A DNA stretch of 64,000 nt from Lasiosphaeris hirsuta (lineage: Eukaryota; Ascomycota; Sordariomycetes; Sordariales; Lasiosphaeriaceae): the NCBI GenBank assembly GCA_030549175.1, contig JAUKUA010000005.1, positions 3,968,001 to 4,032,000 of the forward strand, written 5' to 3'. Of this stretch, positions 10,825 through 22,896 are shown in pieces. The notes beneath the pieces are model-generated. The model searched no databases, was not told the origin of the DNA, and was given only the letters and a program-made list of their open reading frames with translations. How positions within the stretch are numbered: position 1 is the first letter of the stretch; each line of letters begins with the position of its first letter. A program made the translations under genes and the position numbers.

Positions 10825-13800
10825 TCAGCGTCCGTTGGGCTGAGCCACTTCCTCATCCGCAAGTTTGTGAGCCCCGCCGTGCTTCGCAATAATCCTGAGA
10901 TTCACCCACTGATGAGTAGTGTCCTGCACCCTCGATCCGTCCGAACCAACCTCCGGTGATTTCCCCAAGTATTTCTTCACAAATGGCTTCTTCGCGCTGC
11001 TCCATGTCGAAGCGCAAGAATTCAATACAGCGCTCCGTATGGCCCTAAGGCGGCGCCTAATGCGGCCTAGGAAGAGAGCAATTATGAACGTGATGACTAA
11101 AAAGCCGAACAAGAAACCTAGGAATTCCCCGGATCCAAAATAATCGGGCAAAACCTCGTGCTGCACGCTGAATAGAGCCTGGAATGTGTGAGCACCGTTG
11201 CTGTTATTGGGATTGCGGGGGAAGACGTACTACTGCGAGGCTCAGCGGAAGATACGCGATGGTCATCCATGTAAGTAGTCCAATGTTCTCGTTCTGTTCG
11301 ATACTGACGACGGATCCCATCTGTGGCAAGTAGGTAGGTGCCCATGTTAGTAGAGATATCTTCGTAATGTTCTTGCTCTGTGGTTTCACTTACTCCATCT
11401 CGCAGTCTCGTACCCTGAGAGATTCTCTCGTTGATGGCATTATGGGCGTTCTTCAACCGACCGTATCGCTTGTTGAACTCCTCCCATATCCGGTCGCTTT
11501 CTCTTATCAGTCCTAGAGGGCGCAGCTCATGGCCCTGAAAGAGGGTTTCAAGTTGTCAGCTGGGAAGGGTGATAGTTGGCGCATCGATACACATAGGGCA
11601 AGTCGTACTCACCCACTCGATGGTTGACTTCATGCTTGTCCTTGCCTCTTCTATCTTGCCAATGGCGCTCTCAAGTTTCAGATCAAAGATGCGAAGCGCC
11701 TGCAGGCCCCAGAGCATCTCCTTCAGCTTCTGGACCAGCGCGTCCGAAGCCATCCATGGCACCCCCTTAAGTAGCACCGTTCTCTGGAGCATTGTTAGCG
11801 GTGCCGACCCGACTAGTAGTACCATGGGGCGCGCCCACCTGCAATCCCATGATCTGGTCAATCTGGCTCATGAACCGCTCGCACTCCAGCGATAAGCTGC
11901 GACAAATTTCGCCCAACAGATAGCTAAAGACCAGGGCTCTCCCAGTGTACTGCTGGTGGATAAAGTGCTGCAGAATCTTCTGCACCTCTGCCGCATATCG
12001 AGCCATCATTCCCTCGTCCATCAAGTCGCACACCAAAGAGCAAGTCCAATAGCTCCCCATGCCATCGCCCGTGATGACAAGCGATATCGCCTGCTCGCTG
12101 ATGCTCGAGATGAGGTCGCGTTCTGGATCGCTGGCCCCCTTGACTCGCAAATCCTTGACCGACGCCGGTGGGAACGGGTCGCCCTCGGCGGGACCTGGTG
12201 CTTCCGTGTCGACTTCGTCGCTGGAGTCCCAGTCGTCCCATTCTTCCTCGTTTCTATCCGCTTCCTTTGCCTTCTCCTTTACCATCTTTTCGGCAAATTC
12301 CTTGCGGTTATCTTCCTTGTCCTTCAACTCAATCTCCACCTCAGCCGCGCTGATCTTGCTCTCGAGCTCGCTCTGGGGACGCCAGTGCGCAAGGGTGATG
12401 CTGGTGAGCCACATTTCATCGGTCGTGCCGGCTGATTCGGAGTCGGAGAAGTGCGAGAGGCTGCCGAGATGGTCGTCGAAGGTGTCGATGCCCTCGGGAT
12501 GCCACATGTACACGGCCGCTTGGAGGGTGATAGGCGGCATGCTCTTGGCGAAGCTTTAAACATGACAGAGTTAGTGTGACAGGCCTGAAAAGGAGGGACA
12601 CATCTTTGGGGATTCTCACATGATGCGATACTTGGTACCGAGGTCGACAATCTGACGGGAGACAGGCGATATGTTAATGTCGTCGCAGCACCCCAAAGGG
12701 GGGAGAGATTGGACAAGTGGGGTGGGACTCACACTGTCATGGAGGACCCGAAACAGAGATTTCCTATAGCGATTGAGAAAATCCTCTCTCAGGAGCTCAG
12801 AGCCACCTAGGAAGCGTTTCTGATCTGGCGTAGGACGGAGACCGGGCAAGCCATCGATGTCCTTTGTTCCAAGGAAGAAGAGATCCCACAACTCCTGCCG
12901 GCGGTTCAAGACTTTTGCGGGATTGGGCTCTGTCGGCGTATCCATCATACCGTCACAAACGTTCCATCGACAGAATGCTCGTCCGCGGGCGGATGAGATG
13001 ACTACTTCGGGGATTTCCGGGGTGCCGCCGAGAACGTAGTCAATGCAGCTTACCCACCGGAGCTTCCCTGCTACCAGACGGTTCCCGATTGTGTCGAGGG
13101 TCCAGTCGGGCTCTGGCAAATAGCAGTTTCTTATTAGCCTGTTGAGGTGAGGACGTAACTTGATGTCCTTGGTCTGCTTCAGCTGGTAGACTTGCGGCGT
13201 GTCTTCAAGGGATTGGACGCTGCTGTCAGCGTGGTATCGCAGCCGAGGACGTCGTTTCCTCCAGTCGAAGCCCTCAATGTCGTCGGGCTCCTTGCCTCGC
13301 CATATTCGATCGAGCAACTTGGCAATCTCCTTCTGCATCTGCTCCGGCTGCTGTTGTGTCTTGGAGATCTCTTGTGTCTTCAAGGATGGTTTTTGGCCGT
13401 CAGCCGTTGTCTCGGCGACCTTGGTATCACCATTGACATCGGCGCTACTCTCCTTCGGCCGAGTGCCGCTTGTCCCGGCGGCGGTATAGCTCTCCAGAGT
13501 CTTGGCGGCAATGATGGAAGACGTTGTGAGATCCCACCATAGGCCCACTACCCCAGCAAGACTGTGGTCCCACGATGGAATGAAGGTGTGATCGGCAAGG
13601 AGGAACTCCCCACATTCCTTCATGCATTCTGTGTCCGAAGGAGTCGGGGCTACATCGAGATTGACTGTCAACTCATGTTAGCATCGGCTTTGATACGGCT
13701 GACGGCAAGAGAGGTGAGTGATTGCCTACCAGGCAGGTGGTGGCCCAGGCAAGATAGCTCCCATGGTGCTGGCCGCGGCATGGCTGACTTGACGCTATGA

Positions 13801-16246
13801 GACGCATCCCATCTCTGGACGTCGGGAGCGCCGAGCTCCACCTTTTCTGTTTCCCTCCGAGCCCCAACGAGTTCCTTGATATACTCCAGACACGGCAGGG
13901 CGCCGTCAGGTGTCATTGCATCCTCTGCCCCGATCTCTGGGCGCAGAGACGCCATATTAGCGATTTCATGCCCGATGTTCTGACCAGCAAAACGTCCCTG
14001 ACCGTAGAGACGGACTACCTTCCCAGCTTTTGCACGCCAGTGATTGGAAAGATCCTGGTGGTTTGGGAACTTGACCGATTCGTCTCCCGTCTCTGGCTCC
14101 GGCGTCCCGGGGCCTGAGGTGTTGTCAATGTCGATGCTAAGAGTCTTGGCCATTTCCATGATGCAATGGCTGTGATACCATCGGAGAATACAGCCAAACG
14201 CGTCATCCGAGGCTACTGTGTCGGCTTTGCTGTCCGAGTTGCTCAGCCGAGCGAGGAACTCGGCCTGCGTCCGTAATGACTTGGCTTCAGCAGCGTTGCC
14301 GAGGCCGTAGACGAAAGGCGCGTTTTTCATCATGTACCATATGATCAAGGTACAGTAGAACCGGTGGTGGCTGTGGACCCCATCGCGTTTAAAGGCCACA
14401 AGCCAGTCCCGACATGGCCGCGACGACCATTGGCAGTTGACCGAGACTCTCCCATCTAGCCACGCCGGATGGCCATCGGTCAGAGTCGGGCTAAGCCACA
14501 GAATCCACGCGAAAATGCCACGGAGCTTCTGCTCGAGGCCTCTGACATACTCGCGCTTCATCATCTGGAAGCGCTCTTGCAGGGATTTCTGTTCCAGACG
14601 CCGAGGGCAGCAACTCTTGGACACGATGTCGTACGCTCTGATGATGAGCCGGATGTGCCACCTAAACTGGGGTCAGATTTCCCATCTTTCTTTTGAGCTG
14701 GCAGGAGACTTACAGAGCGCTTGCGAGATCGACTGACTGGCAGGTGACGATATTCTGGACGAGTGCGACGGGCCTGACATCGGCTGAAGTCCATGTCCTG
14801 CCCAGTTTGGACAGCGGGACGGGCACAGTCAGCACTCCCAGAACCTCCTCCAGACATCTCCCGACCGTGTTGAGGCAAAAGGACGCCGGGTCGCCTCCGC
14901 TCGGCTTCGGGGTTTCGCCCAGGATTAATGACCACAGCCGGTACGGAGCCGTCCACGACTCCCACCCGGCTACGGCGTAGTCCCAGACCCCGAGGTAGTT
15001 GGTCAAGACATCAGGGTCAACGTCTTCTGTTTGGGGCACGCGCGTCTCTGCAGAGCCGCCTTTAGGGATGAGCGAGAAAGTTGCAATGATGTTGACTGGT
15101 TTCGTCCAGGTCATATCCAGTTGGTGTTGTGCGTAGAACGACGAGGCATGCTGGAGGGAATGGCCTTCGTTCTCGTCATCGTCGACATGTGTGGTTCTCT
15201 CCATATCGAGCGGCGGCTTATTCGTGAGAGGAGTCGGCTTCCCATCAACCCAGAGACGAAGTTCAAGCCGACAGCCGTGGCTCTCGCTCTCACAGGACAG
15301 ACTGTAGTTGCCCTCATCCCCTCCAAGACACGACCCGTCGAAATAGCGATCGCGAAAGGTTTTGGATAGGCCAGTTGGAGCTATATATCGCTTCTGTGCG
15401 CCGCGTCCACCAATGGGGATGCGCTCTGGCTGTTTGGACGCGGGTTTGGCGACGCAAGTATTGGCACAACCCATCCGGATCATTCCTCCGACTTGAACAG
15501 TAACTTCTGAGTTTGTCAGTCGGACCGTCGCCGTGATACCAGAATTATATTCAAGACGTACCAGGTAACGGCGATATGCCACTATCCACAACAGAGGAGG
15601 TTTCGGAATTGGGTGGCGTGCGCAAACACTGGGCTGGAGTGATACGCATGATTTGGTATAGAGTTCCCTCCTTGACAAAAGAGCAGACGGATTGATGGCC
15701 AAAGACGATGGATTTGGGCGGCATCTGCGATAGGTCTTGGCGGACGAAATTGAAGCGCGTATAAGGCCATCGCATGTTGATGAGGCTCTGGACGGCCGGT
15801 TCGAGCACATACGGCGACGCTTCGTCAATCTTCGCCTCCAGGCCGAAAAGGCCACGCTGATTCCGTCGCTGGGCCCGTGCCAGGATCGAATCAGGGCTAT
15901 CGGGAAAGTCGCCCCGAACAAAGATTACGCCGCACTCGTTGTCTGGGGCTGTCATCTGCAAGAGTTCGTGCCAGGCGCTGACCGATCCCGTCACACCGTC
16001 CCGACCAAAGTCCAAAGATTTGGTAGGCATGGTCTTTGTATGGTCAAGGGGCATGGCGCAATTGTCTCCGTCAATGCTCTCGAGCCATGCAAAGTCCGTT
16101 CGGGGATTCTGCCCGGCACTTCAATGGGTTAGTTCAAGCAATCATTCGCCTTGCCATTAATGCCGTACTCACCTGCCAGCTTCTGCCTCGGCTTGAGGCG
16201 GCACGTTTGCCCCAGGCAGCGTCTCTCTCAACACCTCGAAGTTCAT
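10825..16246 (-). CDS. Large conserved-type fungal protein (1596 aa) with CorA-like membrane C terminus
   Basis: Eleven minus-strand exons are proposed: 16246-16173, 16118-15562, 15506-14714, 14661-13730, 13664-12733, 12651-12620, 12553-11839, 11783-11613, 11534-11394, 11320-11231 and 11178-10825. They total 4791 nt. Every intron has GT...AG ends and several have CTAAC-type branch sites. The first ATG (MNFEVLRETLPG) follows in-frame stops. Most of the protein is soluble and unrecognised, with a Lys/Glu-rich acidic stretch about residues 1150-1210. The last 130 residues carry two hydrophobic helices, one containing LLTWMTIAYLPLSLAV and one FLFGFLVITFIIALFLG. The first resembles the membrane entry of fungal CorA-like proteins, but the GMN selectivity motif is absent. 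I cannot name a biochemical function; a membrane-anchored regulatory or enzymatic role is possible. The intron 12652-12732 is a multiple of three and could be retained. Confidence 0.75.
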
Positions 16247-16439
16247 GTTGAATGGTGCAAACGTTCTTGTGAGACGGTCAATGTTAACCACAATGGAAGT
16301 AGATCTCGGGATTGAATGCGTTAGTCTACTGTACATCTTGTGGTGTACTTTGCGCCAATATATATCCCCGGGAGTGCAGTTAGTTGATTGCCAGGCAATC
16401 TTCATGACCATCAGATGTTCTGAGGCAAAGTAGCACACA

Positions 16440-16955
16440 ACTCACCGCAAGGGGAATTGGTGTGGACGCCACAAGCCAGGACCGCCAATCCCATCGCCGA
16501 AGCTGATTCACCGACACCTATCATCGATACCACAGCTGCAAGCGCGCCGTGATGGTCTGATACAAATCATGGTCTTCGGCGGGGCTGCCGAGCTGAAACC
16601 CCCATCTTGACCTGGTAACTACTTGTTTGGCGCCAATAGTCTCGTTTCTGGGATGCTTTTCCCGTGCCGTCGATGAAGTGGATATGTACACCCGGGATAG
16701 GGCCTGTACTGGTTAGTAGGGGGCAGACAAAGAGGTGAGAGGTACCTTAAACTGCACATCGAATCACAACTCTGTTGGTCGATTTATTAGTTTTGTAGCC
16801 TTGTGCCATCCATTCAAGATGGCTTCACCACAGCTAGAGTATGCGGTGGCTGAAGAGGCGTAATAGTGCTGGAGCACTTGGGCGATGGTGCCTAGCAGGG
16901 CGGTGAGCGATATTGCCAAAGCAATCACACCGAGAACATCTCCGGTGCTGCCCAT
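16440..16955 (-). pseudogene. Modin-like N-terminal fragment
   Basis: The first exon (16955-16764) encodes MGSTGDVLGVIALAISLTA followed by a second short hydrophobic part and a Tyr/Cys-containing stretch. This resembles the N-terminal membrane helix of fungal modin-like proteins. After a plausible short intron, the minus strand at about 16710-16630 continues in frame with GPIPGVHIHFIDGTG, which fits the next segment of that family. The frame then stops at a TGA near 16577, and the remaining 1000-plus residues expected are absent, because the 1596-residue gene begins at 16246. A truncated relic is the best reading. The family assignment is from remembered resemblance and is moderate. Confidence 0.4.
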
Positions 16956-17699
16956 TTGGTAAGGCAGGGATCGGGAAACAGAGCTGGCAAGTTAGTAGAT
17001 GGAGTCTGAAGGAAGGATAAATTGTCTATGAAATTTTAGGCAGTGGCTATTGCGGATTCGAATGTCCTGGTTTTGGGCCTCTTGCACGGGCACCATTTTT
17101 GGGCTCTTCGGCAAATATTGCACTTTCTAGCAAGGCTGTGCTGTGTGCTGTGGCTTTAGTGAGCTGATATCAGCCGAAAGGTGACGAGGGATCACATGAC
17201 TATGAGAATGGGTGGTCGTCGATATTGGGATGACATAACAGCCTCTCCGCTCTCACCCCCGCTCCTCCTCGGACAAATAATCATCCTCTCACTCCTCAAA
17301 TCCAGACCGTGAGTCACGCCCCCCTTTCCTCAATCCTGCCAGCCTGTTGTGGGGAAGGCCGCCCCACATATACCCATCTTCCACCCTTTTTCCCTACCAT
17401 ACAACACACCTTTCTTCGATAGCAGCAATTGACTGCTTTCCACACCACCAAACCTGTGATATAGCCTCATCGGCCATCCCTGCCACAACATGACTCCGCG
17501 GATAGTACGCAGGCGTCATAGAGCCCCTATTCATAGGTTGTTGCCATCTCCTATTCATTCAGCTGGGAATTCACTGGCTCTTAACGAGGGGCTATATTTC
17601 CAGGCAAATATGATAATACCATCACGGCCACGGAAGTCAGACACTTGGTTGAAAAATCGCCATGAGATGTTGTGGAACCTTTACTATTTAGGCAGACTC
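16956..17699. other. Intergenic, promoter-like CT-rich stretch before a transposon
   Basis: Bases 17220-17480 are pyrimidine-rich with a CATATACCC element and look like a fungal promoter. They precede an ATG at 17490 whose 70-codon frame (starting MTPRIVRRRHRAP) is unrecognised and ends where the LINE fragment begins. This could be the start of a gene cut off by the insertion, but the frame is too short to support a call. Confidence 0.3.
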
Positions 17700-18449
17700 T
17701 AGGTACATAATTAATACATATGACATAGGTATTAGAAAACGTAGGATCCCGTCTACTCTCCCATAGATAAGCCGGAGACTAGCCGACTTCGAGGCTCGGC
17801 TCAAAACGATATCTGTACCTCCAGAGCCCCCCGACCCTGACCCGCTCCTCATACGACAATTGTCAAGGGCTTAGTTAATCCAATAGGCCTATAAGTGGCT
17901 AGCCAGACGACTAAAGCCACAATATAGAGCCGGAGGCCCTATAACAGAACCACCAAACCCAACGCCAATAGAAGAATCAGCTGAGGTAATAGCAGCCTGG
18001 GTGGCCCAAGCAACATAGGGAGGAGACGGAGACAAAAATAACACAGATGAAACCCTCCCAGTAGCCTGGAAGGCCCGCTGGGAAAAAGAAGCCAGGACCA
18101 CCACACAGAGACCCACCTTTACATACGCAGCCCTCAAAAAACACACAGGACTCACGGAAGCCGAAAACTCCTACTAATCCAAGCACACACGGGAGTAATA
18201 GGCTTAAAAGAGTTTCCATTCAGAGTGAGGGTCCCAGAGATCACCACACCGTATTGCAAGTGTGGTATAGGGAAGGAGACAGTAGAGCACCTGGTGGTTT
18301 GGTGCCCTACACCACTGAAGCCCCGGCCCAGCCGGGCTTCAATGATACGGTCAAGGAAAGATCTTTTTAAGGCCGTAGAAAGGAGCGAAGAAGTTAGGTA
18401 TGACGGCTCGGCCCAAGAGTGGAGCCAGTACTACGACATGGAGCTTTGA
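17700..18449 (+). mobile_element. 3' fragment of a Tad-like LINE (RNase H / CCHC tail)
   Basis: Plus-strand frames with several stops and shifts read as the C-terminal part of a fungal LINE ORF2. A decayed RNase H-like region is followed by the segment around 18190-18310, which contains YCKCGIGKETVEHLVVWCP. This is the C-x-C...H-x4-C pattern at the end of Tad-type ORF2 proteins. The frame ends at TGA 18447-18449. No reverse transcriptase core is present, so this is a truncated insertion. It is less RIP-damaged than the LINE at 3115-8125 and is on the opposite strand. Confidence 0.65.
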
Positions 18450-20366
18450 GTCCGTAGAATATCTTGTCGCTACCGATTTAGCTTGACCACCATGTCTGAG
18501 GAGAGAGGTGCAGCCCGGAGTTGGGATTTGTGAGTGAGGCCAGCCTTGAAAGGACTTGATTGTAACATGGCTGAGCTTCTACTGCTCTTGCTAGGGACAG
18601 GAACCCAATGTGTTGGGACAGTGTAATACATGGAAACAGAGGCAAAATGATGGATTGATACACTTGACGTTAGACATCTCATAAAGTAGAAATTATAACG
18701 ACGTTCTATCACCCCCAGTCTGCTTGCGCTGGCAGTGCACAACTGTTTTCAGCACTTTCAGTCTCGCTATGGCTCCCTTGTGATTACCTAGCGAGAGAAA
18801 GAGGGGTCACTGCCCCCATTTCCGGGTTCTAACATCGTGGCCAGATTGGCCAGGCCAGTCGACAAACTGAAATTGGCATGTCTTGGAGTTGTAGACTTGG
18901 GCATTTTAAGAAATATTGAAAATTTCCCCCAAATCCAGGGACATTTCCTGGCCCACAATCCCTGTAGCCGTAAAATACAGGATATGTAGCAGGGATCCTT
19001 TTTCAAGACTCAAAGGGACTCATTTTGTTAGGATGGCTCTATTGACATAGCTTGACATGCTTTGGCATTCATGAATCCCCCCTTCTTCCCCTCTCTTGTA
19101 CATATCCTTTCAAACTTTACATCTCCAAATTTGGTAGATCAGTCTACTTCAACATGGAGAAAAGCCTCAACCTAGTTGTCAACAGCATATCTGCTAGAAT
19201 GTTGACATGCTGACCAGAGGGGGCTTCTCCGGTTACTAGCAGGTAGATATACCAAACATGCAGCCTCCCACATCATCAACACGATTATGTCTCTCATCAA
19301 TGTTGCCATCAGCAATTTCCTTAGGCATGCATACTCCTGAGCTTCTGCTACCTTAGCCTGAGCCGTAGTAATCCCGGTGTGGGTGGTTGCTGCACAGCTT
19401 CTAGGCCTTGTTTCGGCCACCTGGGCTAAACTTGCCATTTTTTAAGGGTACTAGCAGGAATCTTCGTTTCACGTAAGGCATGCAATTTACAAAAATAGAA
19501 ACCAGGCTACGCATTTTAAATTCCTAACTTGGAACTGATTAACGGCGGTTACCGATTCCTACCTAGCTTTCAGTATTGTATGGAATAGGTCGCTTTCGTC
19601 TGTTCCACCTTAAGTATATCCTAGTATCACTACTACTTTTAATAAAAAAGCTTACCCTATCGGCCCCCTCTTATCTTAAAGCCCGATCTCGTACTCATAG
19701 TAATAGAATCAAAGTAGCCCTTACTATACAAGTAACGACGCTAAGGATTAGTAGTATACGTTATTATAGTTTAGTAAGTTATAACTTATAAGGTACTCTG
19801 ACATTTCTGGAGCTGAGCAATGGAGAAAAAAGAATATTGAATTGAGTCTGCTCCAGCTAAGAGAGCAAGGCGCGTGAGCGCCGAATATATACAAAAGAGA
19901 GAGCTGTGCCAAGGAGCTAGGCTCCTTGCCACAGCTGTGGCTAGGGCGTGTGCCACACCCACTGCAGATATGCGATAGCTACATTATGTTATATTAATCA
20001 TCCTTTGGTAACTCGTCCTCTTATAATGTTCTAGGTATTTACGACACGCTAGAGATGCGACCCCACGAGAAGGCTATACGCTTCTGGCAGGCCCGTGAAG
20101 TACGAAAGGCGCCGAAAATCAAGACATGATAAAGAGTAATTAGTATAAAGTTACTAGATAGCTTCCTTTTACCGTTATTATAGTCACTCTATCTCTAGTA
20201 TTATCTTTAGTATCCCGTATCGTTCAAATCCATAGCATTATTACTACCTAAACATAGCATATTTACCTTAATTCTTAGCCTAACATCCAAGTCCTTTTTA
20301 TAGTGAACCCCTTTCCGCCCTATTTAGAAAGAAGTTTTAGAAATTATCACTATTAAAATCTAAGAA
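18450..20366. other. Intergenic, repeat-rich; no supported gene
   Basis: No convincing gene is seen. Bases 18450-19440 have normal composition with only short unrelated frames on the minus strand. Bases 19570-19790 and 20000-20330 are TA-rich like the RIP-damaged transposons. Bases 19800-20000 contain a GC-richer block with the hairpin listed separately and may be part of a terminal repeat of an unidentified element. Confidence 0.5.
19902..19936. repeat. 16-bp inverted repeat (hairpin) with TAG loop
   Basis: AGCTGTGCCAAGGAGC is followed by TAG and then by its reverse complement with one mismatch. The hairpin lies in a short island of normal GC content among TA-rich DNA. It is not followed by a T run and is not a bacterial-type terminator. 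It may belong to a small non-autonomous transposon. Confidence 0.55.
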
Positions 20367-21409
20367 ATGGCCGACCGTAAGATTATTTCCGTCTTTAGCG
20401 CTACCGGCGTCCTAGGCGGCTCGGTAGCCGACATCTTCCTTAACGGCCCGAAGCTCAAGTCCGAGTAGATGGTCCGGGCCGTAACCCGCGATACTACCAA
20501 GGACGTAGCTAAGAAGCTATAAGCCTCCGGCGCCGAAGTTGTTACCGTAAGTATTTCCAGCCCCCAACACCAAAAAGACGGAGACGAAAAAACATTAACA
20601 ATACCCCCAGGCCGACCTCAACGACAAATCCACGCTGATACCCGCCATGACGTTAGCCGCGGCCGTCTTCGCCATAACCAACTACTGGGATTACATGGAC
20701 GCGGCGGTCGAGATCACGTAGGGTAAGAACATTGCCGACGCGGCGCAGGCGGCGGGGGTAGCGTACCTAGTCTTTACGTTGCTACCCAACCTAACGGAGC
20801 TAACGCGGGGGGGGGGGGGGGGGGGGGGCGCTGCCGCACGTATACCACTTCGACTCCAAGGCGGCCGTCGAGGCGGCGTACACGCGGGCCGTCAGCCTCC
20901 CCGCCGCCTTCTTCCTACCCGCCTTCTTCATATCTAACTTTATGCCTGGCAAGGGCATGCTTCGCCAGGCCGCCGCCGACGGCGTCTGGGAGCTGGCCAT
21001 GCCCGTGCCCGCTACCGCCCTCCTGCCCTTCTTTAAGACTAGGGATACCGCAAAGTTTGTTAAGGCTGCTATGCTACATCGGGATAAGCTGCTCGGTAAG
21101 CGGTCACTGGGCGCGATGGGGTATACGACCTTTGGTGCCGTCGTTGACGGGTTTAAGAAGGTGTTTCCGGAGGCGGGTAAGAATACCCGGTATATCCAGC
21201 AGACTCAAGACGAGTACAGGGGGCAGCTTACCAAGACTAGGATGCTAGAGGCGATCGCGCAGGAGTTGCTCGAGAACTTTCTGTTGTTTGACTATGTTGG
21301 GTATTATAGTGGTAAGAGTCTGGACGAGACGCATTCTTTCGTCGAGGACAAGTTGACCACTTGGGAGGAGTTTCTTACGAACAGTCCCAAGTTTGCGGGG
21401 CTACAGTAG
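20367..21409 (+). pseudogene. NmrA-like NAD(P)-binding protein, RIP-inactivated pseudogene
   Basis: The frame opens with MADRKIISVFSATGVLGGSV, a Rossmann-fold start whose GATGxxGG motif reads SATGVLGG. It continues through an intron (20547-20610, GTAAGT...CCCAG) to the final KLTTWEEF...KFAGLQ and TAG. NmrA-like proteins are NAD(P)-binding redox sensors or reductases of about 300 residues, so the whole length is present. It is broken by stops at 20466-20468 (TGG to TAG), 20520-20522 (CAA to TAA) and 20719-20721 (CAG to TAG), and by a run of 22 G at 20807-20828 that probably shifts the frame. All three stops are C-to-T or G-to-A changes. RIP needs a duplicate, so a second copy probably exists elsewhere. 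The last 155 codons remain open. Confidence 0.75.
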
Positions 21410-22554
21410 AATGGTTAGATTACGAGGTGTTGGTGTGCTAGGGGGTTTCACTTCAACAGTCGCTAGGTGAAACCGGCGATCTGCACCAAATCGGAGAAAT
21501 ATCTCAATGGCCTCCCAAAACGTTCTGCTAGTATCACGCGAAAAATTCCGCAGCACATCGTACTTTGGGTCGACGGAAAAGGCGAGAGCAAGAAACGCGT
21601 GCCAAAGGCTGACCTGAGAAGAGCTGAGATGAATGGTCCGGGTTGGGGCCGTTGCGTTCACCCACACGCCATTCTCAAGCAGGGCAAAGAGGGCCGAGTT
21701 GTCTATGGTCGGTGAACAAACGTCGACGAGACACTGGAGTAATGATGCCCCGCATTTCCCCGTGGCTAGACTTGGGTCATGCCGGAGCCTGAGCACGTTC
21801 CTCGCTCCCTTGAACGAAGTTGTATCGGGAACTTAAGCCTTGGAGGACTTCTGTAGCGTCACCGATCATTTTTTTCATTTCTGCTGCGTTGTCAAATCTG
21901 GCGCACTTGACCTGTGCGAGTAGCACGTGGTGGATGGCGAGGTCGACATCAAAAGCTTCCACTTCAACCCTTGTAAAAAGACAACTTTTCAGCCATTCGG
22001 GTACCGACCGGTGGATGAAATAGACCGAGTCCTTATACATGGGCAGTGTGCCGAGGTCGGAGTGGCTGTTTGGCCGGATCTCAACAAGGCAGCTACATCG
22101 TGCGTTCAGCTTCTTCCTAGCCGCATCCAATCGTGAGTCAAGCTCGGATTGCTGGAGAATCTTGCATGGGAGATGCGCTGCAAACTCTGGGTTTTTTAGA
22201 AACTGGAAGAGCAAGCCATAGGAAAAATAGAGGCCAGCCGCCGCGTTCCGAATCAACCAAGCGCAGGGTCACAGCCAGTGTGCGGTATGCCTCCTTCTGG
22301 TAAATTGGGTCTATGGAGTCCAGCATGTGGCGGAAGAATTCACCCAGCTCCGAGGGCAAGTGCTTTAGCTTTCGCCGTAGCATGTCGATGGAATCACCGT
22401 GCTCCAGTACTCCTATCCGCAAGGTCCTCGACACCAAGTGAACCCAAAGAAAAACGCCCTCGGCTCTGGTGACAATTTCTTGAATTAGGTCCTCGTATTC
22501 CGCAGTGCCCCGATCGCTGCCACCTTCGGCCGTTTTTGACCCAGGTAAGCACAT
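21401..22554 (-). pseudogene. NACHT-type STAND protein fragment (post-NTPase region), frameshifted
   Basis: The minus-strand frame from 22554 contains IVTRAEGVFLWVHLVSRTL, then a DSIDMLRRKLKHLPSELGEF stretch and FFRHMLDSIDPIYQ. This is the segment that follows the NTPase core in fungal NACHT proteins of the heterokaryon-incompatibility type. At about 22260 the homologous reading moves to another frame, which continues through KKLNARCSCLVE and VYFIHRSVPEWLKS to about 21777, and then moves again to 21401. No Walker A motif or N-terminal effector domain lies upstream in 22560-22890. The fragment is therefore 5'-truncated and frame-broken, and runs to within a few bases of the NmrA-like pseudogene. 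Such genes are often amplified and lost in fungi. Confidence 0.65.
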
Positions 22555-22896
22555 CGGTGGAAGTCAATCAACCGCGGCAAAAGTCTTGGCGCCCCACTCG
22601 GATAAAGGAGTTCATTCTAGTTTGCTTGTTGTTGAAGGCCGATGAGACCTTTCCACACCCATAATGTATCCCGCCATTTTCACTGCATTCCCGCATCCAA
22701 TCCTAGATGGGCACTGTTTCCCCATGTTACTTGTCACATATGCTCTTGAAACTGGCTGATGTTCGACCCCCTTGGGTGGTAACCAAGCCATGACTCCTTG
22801 ACGCTCAGGGAAGATTCATCAAGCGCCAGAATGTCGCCAGAAAGCCAATACTATTAAGTTCCTAGACGAGCCAGCAAGGTGTTGTTATTATTTGTA

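Noticed and set aside
12059..12559. 166-codon plus-strand frame
   Set aside because: It is antisense to an exon of the large minus-strand gene; low-complexity Ser/Leu content mirrors the acidic coding sequence.
13660..13730. Apparent frameshift in the 1596-residue gene
   Set aside because: A GTAGGC donor, a GCTAAC branch site and a GACAG acceptor define a normal intron (13665-13729) that restores the frame.
19902..19936. Bacterial-type rho-independent terminator
   Set aside because: No T run follows and the window is clearly fungal.
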